Positions 24,610-35,498 of a stretch of DNA of 64,000 nucleotides are shown piece after piece (within the stretch, counting starts at the first letter, position 1; each line of letters opens with the position of its first letter). The stretch is from contig PUDQ02000084.1 of NCBI GenBank assembly GCA_002964805.2, positions 248,001-312,000 on the forward strand, read 5' to 3'. The position numbers and the translations under genes were made by a program. Below the pieces are notes generated by a model that saw only the letters and a list, made by a program, of their open reading frames with translations, did not search any database and was not told where the DNA came from. This DNA comes from Trametes villosa (Eukaryota > Basidiomycota > Agaricomycetes > Polyporales > Polyporaceae).

Positions 24610-24903
24610 GGTTTATCGTGAGGTGAAAGATGGTAAGCAGGCGAAGTCCATGAGGGTGTGGTCGAAAGAGTCTATAACGGTCCGCGGACGGCTCAGCGCG
24701 GTCCCTTCGCCTCCTCCGAGTCAATGACGATGTCCCGATCAAAGTCACGTGTCGATCGTCGACATCATCATCCGCGTCGCGCAGCGGCAGAGCAGCGTAC
24801 AGTCCTCGAGGACGGTGTAGGAGTGCAGACGAGGTCGTATAGCGCGGGGGTATGATTGTGATACATGTTACAGATCTAAAACTACAGTCCAAACCACGGG
24901 CGT

Positions 24904-25541
24904 TCACTTCGAGTCCATAGCTGCCAATTGGTCCACAAGATCCTCCATGACCGACTTCGTTCGCTGGTGCCCGCCGCTTTCTCCGCTTTGTGACCCAGCC
25001 TCGCCAGGCTGTCCCGGGAGCCCAGCTTGGGAGAAACGCTTTGTAGGGACGAGCGGGGTGGCCTTCGGCTCAAATCCGGGTGCGATCCTGTGCAACGCCT
25101 CCCGCTTGCGGCGCTCCTTCTCTTCCTCGCGTGCCTTAAGGTAGGCCTCGCGGCGCGCAGCATGCGCTGCGAGTGTCGATCTTCGCGATGCCTCGAGAGT
25201 GAGGACGTGTGGCTCGAGAGTGAACGGGTAGACGAACTACAGAATGAGTCAGTTAGCAGTGTCGTGTGATGCTAATTGAGGTGCAGCTCACGTATGCGGT
25301 TACGCTGTCGGGCAGCGGATGAATATCTGGGGGTAGCTCAATCTGTGGTACCAGAGTTTGTGAGCCATTCGTCAAAGATGGCACAGTCTAGAACATACCG
25401 GTCGTGGTACTCGGAGACTGGGCGACTTGATTAACGGGACATGTGCCGCCGGAGCGTACTGGGACTGTGCTGCAGGCGTAGGTTGAGCTGCTCAAATCTA
25501 TGAACATATTGCGGTGAAAGATGCTCACATTGGCTATTCAT
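24904..25541 (-). CDS. small conserved-looking protein of unknown function
   Basis: Exons 25541-25529 (13 nt with the ATG), 25487-25399, 25342-25292 and 25236-24904 join to 161 residues. The middle is distinctive: IELPPDIHPLPDSVTAYFVYPF, then TLEPHVLTLEASRR and a basic helix (REAYLKAREEEKERRKREAL) leading to HRIAPGFEPKATPLVP. The C-terminus is Gly/Ser-rich, ending MEDLVDQLAAMDSK. Introns are 41-57 nt with consensus borders and the frame closes. The order of a hydrophobic strand, a charged helix and an IAPGF motif looks like a conserved fungal family, but I cannot name it. The gene lies 294 bp beyond the LTN1 start, in the same direction. Confidence 0.75.
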
Positions 25542-26031
25542 ACTAGGAGGAGGAGTGCTTGCACACTATCGGTCCAGTGAATACAAGACTCTTGAGCTTG
25601 TATGGGTTGATGAGGGCCGCTGCGACTGGCCACCTGCAGTCTAATTTCGTCTGTGCTGATAGGCTGGATATCGGGTCGCTCCAGTTAGTTTACACTGCTG
25701 ATTAGACGTCTGATAGACCGAGAACGCAGCGAAGCTGAAGGATGCGTTTAGGGTGATGGTAGTGGTTTATGCGAGCTTCGGAGCCGCAAACGCCGGAGTA
25801 CTTGTGTAGCGCGAGCCCTAACCCTAATCGGCCTCCGCAATTCTAACGGATAGCAGTTTGACCAACAGAGTCCGACCGGTCTTGCAACTGCCAACCATGC
25901 TTGCAGTAATTACGCTTCGATTATAACTCGCGCTCCAAGGTGCCGCAGATCCATCCAGATTCAATTGAGGGTAACATGTCTTACAGAGATAGTCGCACAA
26001 GTCAGATAGTACCCGCTACAAAGGAACCCGT
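25542..26031. other. intergenic with a short telomere-like repeat
   Basis: No gene is seen. Two CCCTAA units stand in tandem at 25816-25827, the complement of the TTAGGG telomere repeat of many fungi. Two units alone may be chance or a telobox-like promoter element. Confidence 0.5.
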
Positions 26032-27578
26032 TTACTTCTGGGTCTTCGCATAGCCTTCCGCGAGCAAGGACGCAACCTCCTTCCAAGGGCCGGCCGCGAG
26101 CGCGACCTTCCTGTTGAGGTTGCCGAGGGTGCGCTGGTTATCCTGCATCGCCGCATGCACCTCATCAGAACTGCGGTGTCGCTATGTAGTCGGGATACTC
26201 ACGGGAGACGGGTCGCGCTTGATGTTCTCGAACGCGGTCAGGTAGTTGGTGACCTCGGTCGCAAGCTGCGAGCGGGTATCGGAGGTAAGTGTGGGTAACG
26301 ATGTGGGACTGGGGAGTTACTCGCCTGTCGGGTGAGGTTGGGGAAGGTCTGGAGCTGCTCCACCTGGGTGCCCAAGCTCTTCTGGATATCCTGGTTCGTC
26401 TTCAGGAGAGCGTCGATGTCGGCGGCCTCGCGATCGCGCGCGGTTGAGTTGGCCTTGATGAGGCGCGCCTGCGCGATGCTGAGCTTCTCCTGGGCAGCTG
26501 AAATCCGAGCGCTCCGAGTCAGAGGCTGCGAGTCAACACGAAGAACAGCGTCAGTTACTGACCATAGAGCTGCGCCTTGTTCTGGTCCTTGCCGCCCGAG
26601 AGCAGCTTCCCGAGCGCGGCGGTAGCGCCAGTCTTCGCCTTCGCGAGCTCGGCCGCCTTCTTGTCCTTCGCCGCCTTGTCGTCCTCCGCGGTGGTCTCGA
26701 CAGGCTTCGCCTTCTTGTCCTTGCCGCCGCCGTTGAACAGGCCCCCGATCGTAGACACCGCACCAGCGGTGGCCTCCTCGGCCTCCTGCTCGTGCTCCTG
26801 CCTGATCTGAGTGGGAATGAGTAAGACAAGACGCGCGACACAGTGAGCAAGTCTTGTTTACCTTCGCGCTGATCCTGTAGAAAGGGGGTGGTTAGGGGAC
26901 CATCACGATCGACTAGATTCGCAGACTTACTCCTGCACCTGCTTGTCGAGAGTTGCCACCTCGGTCTGCGCGGCCTCGATCTCGGCCTGCACCACCGCGT
27001 CGCGCTCCTGGACGGCGGCCGCAAGGGCACTGCCGATCTCCTGGAAGCTGCTCTTCAGCGCCTCGAAGTCGGAGGACTGGTCGAAGTTGAGGCCTTGCAG
27101 TTTCTGCGCGGATGAGTGAGCTTTCGAGATCGTATGGCGTGTGGTGGGAACGACGTACGATGTTGAGAGCGCCGAGCTCCTCGATGAGGTCGTCAGTCGC
27201 ATCGGGGTCGTTGACGTCGCCCTGGAGCGAGAGGTAGTCTGAAGCGTAGTAAGGTGTGAGTATGTGTGACAGTTCGGTAGGTTGTAGAGAACCTACACTT
27301 GATCGTAGCAGCGAGCTTGATGGCGGAGGCCTCCGACGCGTCGATCAGCTGGTTGTAGTCCTGCGAAAGGGAGCTCGTCAGAAGGCAGTAGGGTTATGCC
27401 GGGGAAGCGAACTTACACCGCGGTTCTTGGCCCACTGCTCGCGGAAACGGGTTTGGGCGTAGTCGTCGACGCGGCCGACCTTGGGCTCATTGTCGAGGAT
27501 GACGCGGCGCAAGGTGCGCGCCGTGTTACCGAGAGCGCGAACGTTGGCGGAGCACTGGGCGACAGTCTGGGAGGACAT
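26032..27578 (-). CDS. helical protein, partner A of a divergent paralogous pair, with Gly/Lys/Ala-rich insert
   Basis: Exons 27578-27417, 27360-27297, 27238-27159, 27103-26931, 26874-26862, 26806-26563, 26497-26325, 26265-26203 and 26181-26032 sum to 1,122 nt (373 residues, frame closed). The start at 27578 is preferred over an upstream ATG at 27656, which sits only 13 bp from a TATATA box. The sequence is alpha-helical with long amphipathic stretches (exon 4 is heptad-like, Glu/Gln/Val-rich). After the 13-nt microexon comes a Gly-rich patch and a Lys/Ala/Asp/Glu-rich segment (26,563-26,770). No signal peptide is present. The intron after exon 7 appears to use a GC donor at 26,324. The function is unknown. 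The fold class resembles extended helical-bundle toxins or BAR/coiled-coil proteins; no family is named with confidence. Its relation to the 29318 gene is supported by exon lengths. Confidence 0.78.
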
Positions 27579-27668
27579 GATGTAAGAGGTGAGAGGCGAA
27601 AGGCGATAGGAGAGTAGGCGAGGAGTAGACTGGGGATCTGGTAGAAAGGAGCTCATACCTAGCTAGCC

Positions 27669-27674
27669 TATATA
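27669..27674 (-). promoter_or_regulatory. TATA box of partner A
   Basis: TATATA on the minus strand lies about 92 bp upstream of the ATG at 27578. The spacing makes that ATG, not the one at 27656, the likely start. Confidence 0.55.
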
Positions 27675-29233
27675 CCCCTGGCAGCGCACAAGCGCGTCTG
27701 GGACTTAGCGGCGTAGAACGAGCATCGACCCCACAGTGGTACAAGCCAACCCGCACAGGAGCGTGCAGGCACTCGTTGGACCGGCTGTGGACGTAACGCC
27801 GTCGAGCAGCTCCAGGAACCGGCGGTGGCGAGCTCCGTTACGTCGTGCCTGGGCTGTACTAACTGTACCTGGGCGGAGTCTCTTGTCTTCTCGATGTTCA
27901 AACACGGATCCTTCATGGGGAGCATCCGCCCGACAACCGCACCCAGTCCGCAGTAGTGCAAGTGCCGGAGACACGTAGGCACCAGGGGAGCCCTGTCACG
28001 GTGGACTCGGAGGAAATGCAGAGAATTCGTAGAGGTGGCCAGTGGGGCGTATAGGCCGCGCGTTTCGGATATTGGAGTGAGATTTAACGGCAGACAATAG
28101 GGAGTCAAGCGAGAACGTGTGCAGCGGAGGAAACATAGACAGATTCTTAGAGGACGTAAGAGCTAGAAGCTCGCTTCTGGCAACAATCAAGCGGAGTGCG
28201 CGAAAGCGGGTAGCACTAGTAGTGGAGCAACGCCATGGTTAGCACACTTAGCGGCTCGAGGTCTGTCAAGTCCATGAGAGCGGGGAGGAATTCATGATGA
28301 AAGTGACGGTGTTGCGTCAGATTGTCGCGTACTGGCATTGCAGGGAACCCGCCAATGGGGGAGAACGGCACCATGGTGGGGTTTGGGGACAGCCAGTTGG
28401 ACACCACGACATCCAGGCTCACGGTATTCCAACCCGTGATGAATTGTTCTCGACAATTCGTCGTGATCAGGTGTATCGGCCAAGCTACAGCTACGAGTTC
28501 GAGGTGGTGGTGGTGATGGTCGCAAAAGAGGAAATTCAGAGGCGTGACCCGTGTCACGATGTAATTTAGGAAGTGACGCCCATCACGGCGTCTGCGTCCG
28601 ACAAAGCCGGCCGTTGATCTTGGCCTTCTCTTCCGAAGAACGTCAATCGTACAGGCCCGCTGTGTACACTCCGCCAGAGGCGCTGTAGCCTCGTCGGAGT
28701 TCGTCGTTGATGGTGCAATAACTTTGACACCGCTGGTGCGTGTCCCCGAGACCACAGGGTCTGGACTCTGGCCCACCTCGCGTAACTCATGGCGCTGCTA
28801 ACGTCGAGGAACGTATCGCAGGGAAGTCCGCAGCTTGACATTTCCGTCGAACGCCTGTGCGGCGGCTCCAATTTCGCGAGGGGCAGCCCAGAAAGCTCCA
28901 GGGCTAGCCGTTCGTGTATTAAAGACTTCGCCTCATACAGGAACGGCGAACCCCAAGGACCCTGTGGCGGACGTTGTAGCAGTCGTCCCAGGCTCCGGAG
29001 AGGTACCACTGCGTAGAAGGACACAACGCTCCAGGCCCCACTCCTATTGTCGATGATAGTGTCCGTCTGTTGGACACACTCCTCAGGTACATTTCGACAG
29101 GAACCGGCTCTCGTCGCCGCCGGAGTTGTCCTGAGACGATGGGATGGCCGTTCCTCTCGCTCGCGTCGTGTGTCCGGTGCTGTCAGTGGAACGGTTGGAC
29201 TTAACGTCGTGGACGAAATACCAGGTCTGGGCT

Positions 29234-29241
29234 GGATAAAA
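29234..29241 (+). promoter_or_regulatory. TATA-like box of partner B
   Basis: GATAAAAG lies about 80 bp upstream of the ATG at 29318, followed by a CT-rich leader. Confidence 0.45.
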
Positions 29242-29317
29242 GGATGCAGCGTGCGCCGTACTACCACTAAGCACCCTCCCGCTTTCCTCCGCTACTCCGC
29301 CGTCGCCGTCGCCAACC

Positions 29318-30966
29318 ATGTCCACCATCACCGCTACCCTCACCTCGTCCCCCCAGGTCACCGAGTACAAGCTCATCCTCGAGAAGTCGCTCAAGAACGA
29401 CGAGGACATCGACTCCATCACCGACCACTTCGCCGAGGCGCTGCAGAAGCCCGAGGTCACGGAGCAGGCGATCAAGGACATCCGCAACCTCACGAAGATC
29501 GTGAAGGACATCAAGGCGGGCTTCGAGCGCATCGCAGGCACCTTCGTTGCGTTCGACGGCGCGGGCTTCAAGGACAAGGAGAACAACGTCCTCCAGCTCG
29601 GCCCGCAATGGAGCGGGTTCTTCGAGGTTGGTGCACCAGACTTTCAGCGTCATGCAGTGACTGATTGGCCTATTACAGAGGTTCAAGCGTATTCTGGAGC
29701 AGAGCCACAACAACGCAACCGCCGCCTGCGCATTCATGAAGCGTGAGTCATGTCGTTCTCCGCGCCTGAAATGGAAGCTCACGGCTCCCTGACCTGTAGA
29801 GTACAGCAACGCGCTCCTGACAGACGTTGACCAGGCCAGCTTCGGCGACCTCCAGACTGAGCTTCAGGCATTTGTAAAGGTTTGCGCAGATTCGCCTTAT
29901 CATCTAACTTCCGGTGCTGATGATTTTACCCGTATACAGAAATTGGAGACGAAGGCCGCGGATGCGCTGCAAACGCAGAACGAGTTCTCCAACCTCGCCT
30001 CGGACCTCCGCCTTTTCGAGAGCGTCATCGAGGACGCCATCCGGAAGGCGGGCGCACGCCTTGCTGACGACCTTATCGCCGCCCGCGCCCGTCTCACGAC
30101 GCTCCAGAACCAACTCGCTGAGTACGTCGTTTATGCTGCTTCACATCGCTGCCGTTGCTTATCTCCGATTACAGCGCACAAAGCAAGGTCCGTGGATCAC
30201 CTTCGCGGGTGGTTGGACATCTTGCTGACATTCCTGCAGATGTCCAGCATGGGAGTGGCTTGCGTGTCATCCCTTGCCGTAGGCGCGGTCTCTGCCGGTG
30301 TCGCGATTCTGACGTTGTCTCCTGTTGCGATGTTCATGGCGGTGGTAAGTCAGTCACCTATCTGAGAGAGCGCATATATTCACGTCGTCAACTCCGTTCA
30401 GTCGTCGGTCATCAGCGCTATTGGCACTGGCATCAAGTACGCAGAGGCGAAGAAGGAGGCTGCAAGTTCGTACCACTTCTCCTCCCCTGACTATAATGTT
30501 ACTTACTATGCTACCTTGTCTTCCTCAGGGCTTGAGTCGGAAATCAACGAGTGCAACAACCAGATCGCTCAGCTCATGGCCAAGGAGGAGCTGCTCACCA
30601 AGTACCAGCAGTCGCTGGATGTCACGAAGAAAGAGATCGAGGGCCTCGCGGGCAAGATCGACGTTATCTCCGGTATCTGGCAATACGTATGTGCCACGTT
30701 CAATATACAAGGGAAGGGACGCCGCCGCTAACGTTCGTGCAGCTCAAGAGCGACATGCTTCTGCTCAAGGAGCAGCTGGCTCTTGCCGTAGACCCCGACA
30801 TGCCCGTCACCAAAGTGAGCTGCAGCGCTCGTATCCCGTCGCGCCATCGGTGCTAACTGTCCTTTTGTAGCGTTTCCTGAAGAAGATCGCGGCTACGCGC
30901 GAGCTCTACGTGAAGCTCGCGACGCTGCTGGACATGTACGCGAAGGGCTCCGTGAGCGAGGATTAG
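29318..30966 (+). CDS. helical protein, partner B of a divergent paralogous pair, with hydrophobic hairpin
   Basis: Exons 29318-29626, 29679-29742, 29800-29879, 29940-30121, 30175-30187, 30240-30344, 30402-30465, 30529-30686, 30743-30814 and 30871-30966 sum to 1,143 nt (380 residues, frame closed). There is no signal peptide. Long amphipathic helices flank a single hydrophobic segment of about 50 residues (30,249-30,440), rich in Val/Ala/Gly/Ile with an internal Leu-Ser-Pro turn. This is the layout of a membrane-inserting hairpin. A second coiled-coil region follows, including a heptad-like stretch in exon 8. The arrangement of helices, hydrophobic hairpin and helices recalls alpha-helical pore-forming proteins of the ClyA/Hbl/Nhe or XaxAB/YaxAB type, but no sequence signature proves it. 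Other helical membrane-remodelling proteins are possible. Exons 2, 3 and 5 have the same lengths as in partner A. Confidence 0.8.
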
Positions 30967-31645
30967 ACATCCTCGTCTCGTCAGTGGACTCTTCGGATAG
31001 GTCGTGGATAATTCGCCCGTGTGTCGTGGCTTGTACTTCTTGGATTCTCTCTCTCGCCGAACACGACGTTGTATTGTCCAACGTCGATGATGTCTGAAAC
31101 GCCTTTCATTCTTGTGGGCGTTGTGGGGCCCCGCCGTTTCGTATCACTCCGACAGTATCGGCATCAAAGCATGGCGAAATGCTCACAGGTTGAGGTGCCA
31201 ACGAGCTGAACTCCGACGCAAAAGAAGCACGCCATGAGGCCCGCCGAGACGGCGAGAGCGCTCAATTATCACAAGTGTGCAGATCAGATACATTAGCCGA
31301 CGATGACAGCTCTGAGCCAGAAGCGAGACAAACAGCAGTCGGTTAAGACATAATATCGGCGTTGACCTGTGCATACTGCACCGTTTTCGCAAAGACGAAT
31401 TGAGTCCACTGTATATCGCCGAGCTTTGAGCGACGTTCTTGAACGGTTGCCCAATCGGGCGATTGGATTAATGGCAGACGCCTGCTTCTGCGAAGCGTCA
31501 CTCCCCGCGCAACCCGCGCTTGACCTTGCACCACGACGACGACCTCGCTCTCTGCTTGCTGGTAGCCTGGATTTCTCTCATACGCCTTTCTCGAGCCTGA
31601 AAGTGTGTATAAACTGCGCCAACCAAAGGGCGAAAACAACTCAAG
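30967..31645. other. intergenic
   Basis: This is the 3' flank of partner B and the promoter region of the CCCH gene. No gene, RNA or repeat is seen. Confidence 0.55.
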
Positions 31646-34005
31646 ATGCACCCCCGAGATAACGGCCCCAGCCGCAAGCAATTCGGTCCTGACCGGAGAT
31701 GTCATGTATGTACCCAAAACACTACACTTGCGCCTACTAGCCCCCTCCAGGGGCATGCTAAGCAAGTGTACAGTGGTTCGACTCCAATGGGAGGCCGTTC
31801 AAGCGGCTCGACGGCGGCCTGGGCTGTCCGCGCGGCACCAAGTGCTACTTTGCCCACCCCACCGACCTCGACGCCTGGAGGGCTGCCCGACCTGGAGGAG
31901 AGCCCCCGCTGCACTACCTGACAGACGATGAATACCGCACCATCACGGGCCGCCACCGCTCCCCGGGGCACCCACGCGGATACCCGCCCGCCGTGCGCCC
32001 GCGCTCGGTCAGTCCTGTGCGCCGGCGCTCCCCGCTGCGCCGTCTCAGCCGCGAGCGCGAGATGCCGTCGCTGGCGTCGAGGATCCGCGGCCGCTCGGCG
32101 AGTCGCGAGCGCGAGGCCCGCCGCCTCGGTCCGCGCAACTCCCGCTCGCGCTCTCCCGGCCGCGGACGAGCGCCGCGCGGTGGCACACCCCCGGGTCCCC
32201 GTGGCCCTAGAGCGTCGATGGGTGGCCCGCCGCCCGAAGGTCCCAGAGGAGGAATCCCGAGGAGCCCGGTGGTGTTCCCGAAGGTGGAGCAGGATGTGTC
32301 GATGAGAGACGTGAGGGCGACGTACAGAAGGGAAGACAGCATCTCGAGTTCACACCACCCCGCGCAGCAGATTACCCCGTCAAGAACCCCGGCAGGCCAC
32401 CCCCCTTCGCAGAGCCAGCTCGCGACTCCGGCCCAACCGCAGCGTGCTGAGGCGGCTGCAGGCCCCGCCACTAACCAACCCGGACAACCCGACGCGATCA
32501 AGACCTTACTGGAGTCGTCGACGCTGCAATGGCAACAGATCTCATCCGCCGCCGCCGCGGCTTCGTCGATAACCTCTTCCAAACTGAAGGCAACGCCACC
32601 GGCAGGCGAACTTACAGAGGATAAGGCGAAAATATGGTCGAACCGTATCGAGTGAGTCGCATATACTCTGATCATGACAGACTCTAGAGGATTCTACCGT
32701 GTTAGACTGCTGGCCGCCGCAACCCGGGTTCACAACGAGTGCCGTTCGATGGAGAATGATGTCCGCGACTACAAGCAGCTTGTCGAATCCTTCAGCTACC
32801 AACAGCTCCCGGCAGAAGACCGGTCCGTCATCGAAGGACACATGCACACACTGCAAGCACAACTCGCGGAGAAGTCCGAAGAAATGAAGAAGGCGCTCAC
32901 CCAGCTGGCCGACGCACAGTACTGGACGACATACTCGGACAACTCGAAGGCGCCACAGGAGAGCGGGCAAGAGATCGCGAAGCATGTACAGGGATTGAGG
33001 GTCTCCGTCACGCAGCTGCAGAGTCTATTCCAGACGGTCGGGACACACTGGGAACAGGTCGCCAAATCGCTACAGAGCAACCGGCTCTCGAATATCGGAA
33101 ACAACGCCATGGATCTGTCCGGGGGCGTAGGCCAAAACAGCGCTTTGATCGCTGAAGCTATCGTGCCGAAGGAACTGGAGAAGATTCGCAACGCTGTCGC
33201 TTCGTTCGATTTGCGCCTCAAGAACGTGGAGGCCGCGGCTGCGCAGAACAACGACGTGGTGCTTGAACAGGTCGACGTGGTCGTCGCCGAGAACGTACAA
33301 GCCCTCATGTTGGCCGCCACCGGTTCCGTGCAGGCGACGCCCCCTGCTCCGCGTCCCGCGAACGTGTTGACCCCGGAGACGCGCAAGATGATCGAGACGT
33401 TACAGCAGAGCGCCGCGGCGACGGGGCAACAGGTTCAGCAGCTCACGCAACAATTGACGGACGCGGCCGCCGTGAGCGAGCAGCTCCAGGTGGAGAACGC
33501 CCATCTGCACGCTGAGAATGTCCAGCTCAAGCAGCAACTGTCCGAGGTCGGTCGGGTGCCGTGTTCCGCTGTTGTCGCTCACACAGGTCGTCAGGCTATG
33601 TCCGTCCAGCTCCCCGCGGGCAGCGACTCCGCGAAGCTTGACCAGATGCAGTCGGAGATGCGAGCCTTGAACGCGGCGGTCGTCGCCTACCTCTCGCAGC
33701 GCCCGCCTTCGGCTCCGGCCTTACCTTCCGCGGACGTCCTGGCCGAGCAAATCGCTACTTCCCTCCCAAGGGTAATCGCCCCGGAATTACAAGGCCTGCG
33801 CGACCAAGTTCAGGAGACGCTCCGGGCCCAGCAGTCGGAATTCCTCAAGCAGCTATCCTTCAACTTTTCGTCCACGCAACAATCGGTCGAAGCCATCCGC
33901 ACACTGATGGACAAGTTCACCAATCAAGCAAACACTCCAACGGCCTCAGACTCTTCGCCCAACGGAACCGACACAAACGGAGATATTACACCGGTGGAAG
34001 CATGA
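31646..34005 (+). CDS. CCCH zinc-finger protein with Arg/Ser-Pro-rich region and C-terminal coiled coils
   Basis: Exons 31646-31705, 31774-32651 and 32706-34005 join to 745 residues. The finger is assembled across intron 1: Cys19, then GLGCPRGTKCYFAH, giving spacing C-x18-C-x5-C-x3-H. The last three ligands follow the standard CCCH pattern while the first gap is wide. Next comes an Arg/Ser/Pro-rich region (SRSPGRGRAPRGGTPPG) typical of nuclear RNA-binding proteins. A Pro/Gln linker follows, then from about residue 320 long coiled coils (NDVRDYKQLVESFSYQQL, QLQVENAHLHAENVQLKQQL). The C-terminus is Asn/Thr/Asp-rich. An RNA-binding adaptor role is inferred; I do not recognise an orthologue with known function. 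Confidence 0.82.
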
Positions 34006-34345
34006 TGATACGATACATACGGCCAACATTCGCTTTCTCGACGCTTCGTGCGCTTGGCATCTTGAGAGATTCTCGGACCCTTACGCGCTACGCCCCTTTA
34101 TGACCGTACTTATCCCTCACTGTATGTTGTAAGCGTTCATCGCAGTCCGTCAATATGAATATGCGTCTTCCGTGCGAGCAATATAGGTGCAATCGTGAAG
34201 CTCCATTCACACCCATATGAATACAATTTTGAGACGTCTGTGGCATATGCTTGGAGCGTGCATACTACATAGTGCGCGGAAGGTAGATAGCGGCGGCGAG
34301 GGCACCGAGAGCGAAGAAGAGGATGGCGAGATCAGGCGGAGACGA
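34006..34345. other. convergent intergenic region between the CCCH gene and eL42
   Basis: The region holds only 3' flanks; no feature is recognised. Confidence 0.5.
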
Positions 34346-35009
<664 letters not shown>

Positions 35010-35498
35010 GGCGAGAGTGTCGGCGGCGGCGTTGGCTGGCTAGAATTTGGCGTACGGCGGCCTGAGTGCTATCCTGCACCTCCGACGGAAACGGCAAGCA
35101 GTTGCAGAGATTAGGTTCAGACTCCGCCTCAGCCACTGCAATCCTCCAGCAAGCGCCCAAATGTGCGCTTTGCTTTACACGGCGCCTACGCGTCGCGACG
35201 CGTCTGTGGCTGGTAATCGTACGTGCCGTTCGACGTACGCGGGTTGCAGCGGTCGGTCAGTGAGCACAAAGACACACAAGATACGAGTTCAATTTCTCTA
35301 ACTATCGTAGATATCGCGAGGTATACATAACATAGGGGTCATGGGTGGTCGTTCATTAAGGGAGTACAGATAGAGCACCTACAAGCGGTCAGTCCCGGAG
35401 AAGATAGAGCGATGCAGACACAGCAAGCGTAGGATAGCAATGATACAGCACATGGTCGAAAGATGAAAGAAGATGGCGTAGAGCAGAACACAAGAGTG
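35010..35498. other. intergenic between eL42 start and PDS5 end
   Basis: The region serves as the eL42 promoter and the 3' flank of PDS5. No TATA box is obvious and no further feature is seen. Confidence 0.5.

Larger units (their letters stand above)
27579..29317. other. intergenic spacer of the divergent pair, with both promoters
   Basis: TATA-like boxes lie near each end (27669-27674 for the minus gene, 29234-29241 for the plus gene). In the 1.5 kb between them, open frames at 28216-28776 and 28566-29267 (both minus) lack codon bias and recognisable domains. A His-codon run (GGTGGTGGTGATGGT-type) lies near 28,503-28,520. Nothing else is recognised. Confidence 0.5.

Noticed and set aside
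27576..27656. upstream ATG at 27656 as start of partner A
   Set aside because: It lies only about 13 bp from the TATA box, so it would not be in the transcript; the added residues are of leader-like composition.
28216..28776. 186-codon open frame (minus) with a histidine run
   Set aside because: The histidine run comes from a simple GGT/GAT-type repeat; no codon bias or start context.
28566..29267. 233-codon open frame (minus) between the paralogous pair
   Set aside because: No codon bias, overlaps the partner B promoter and leader, no recognisable domain.
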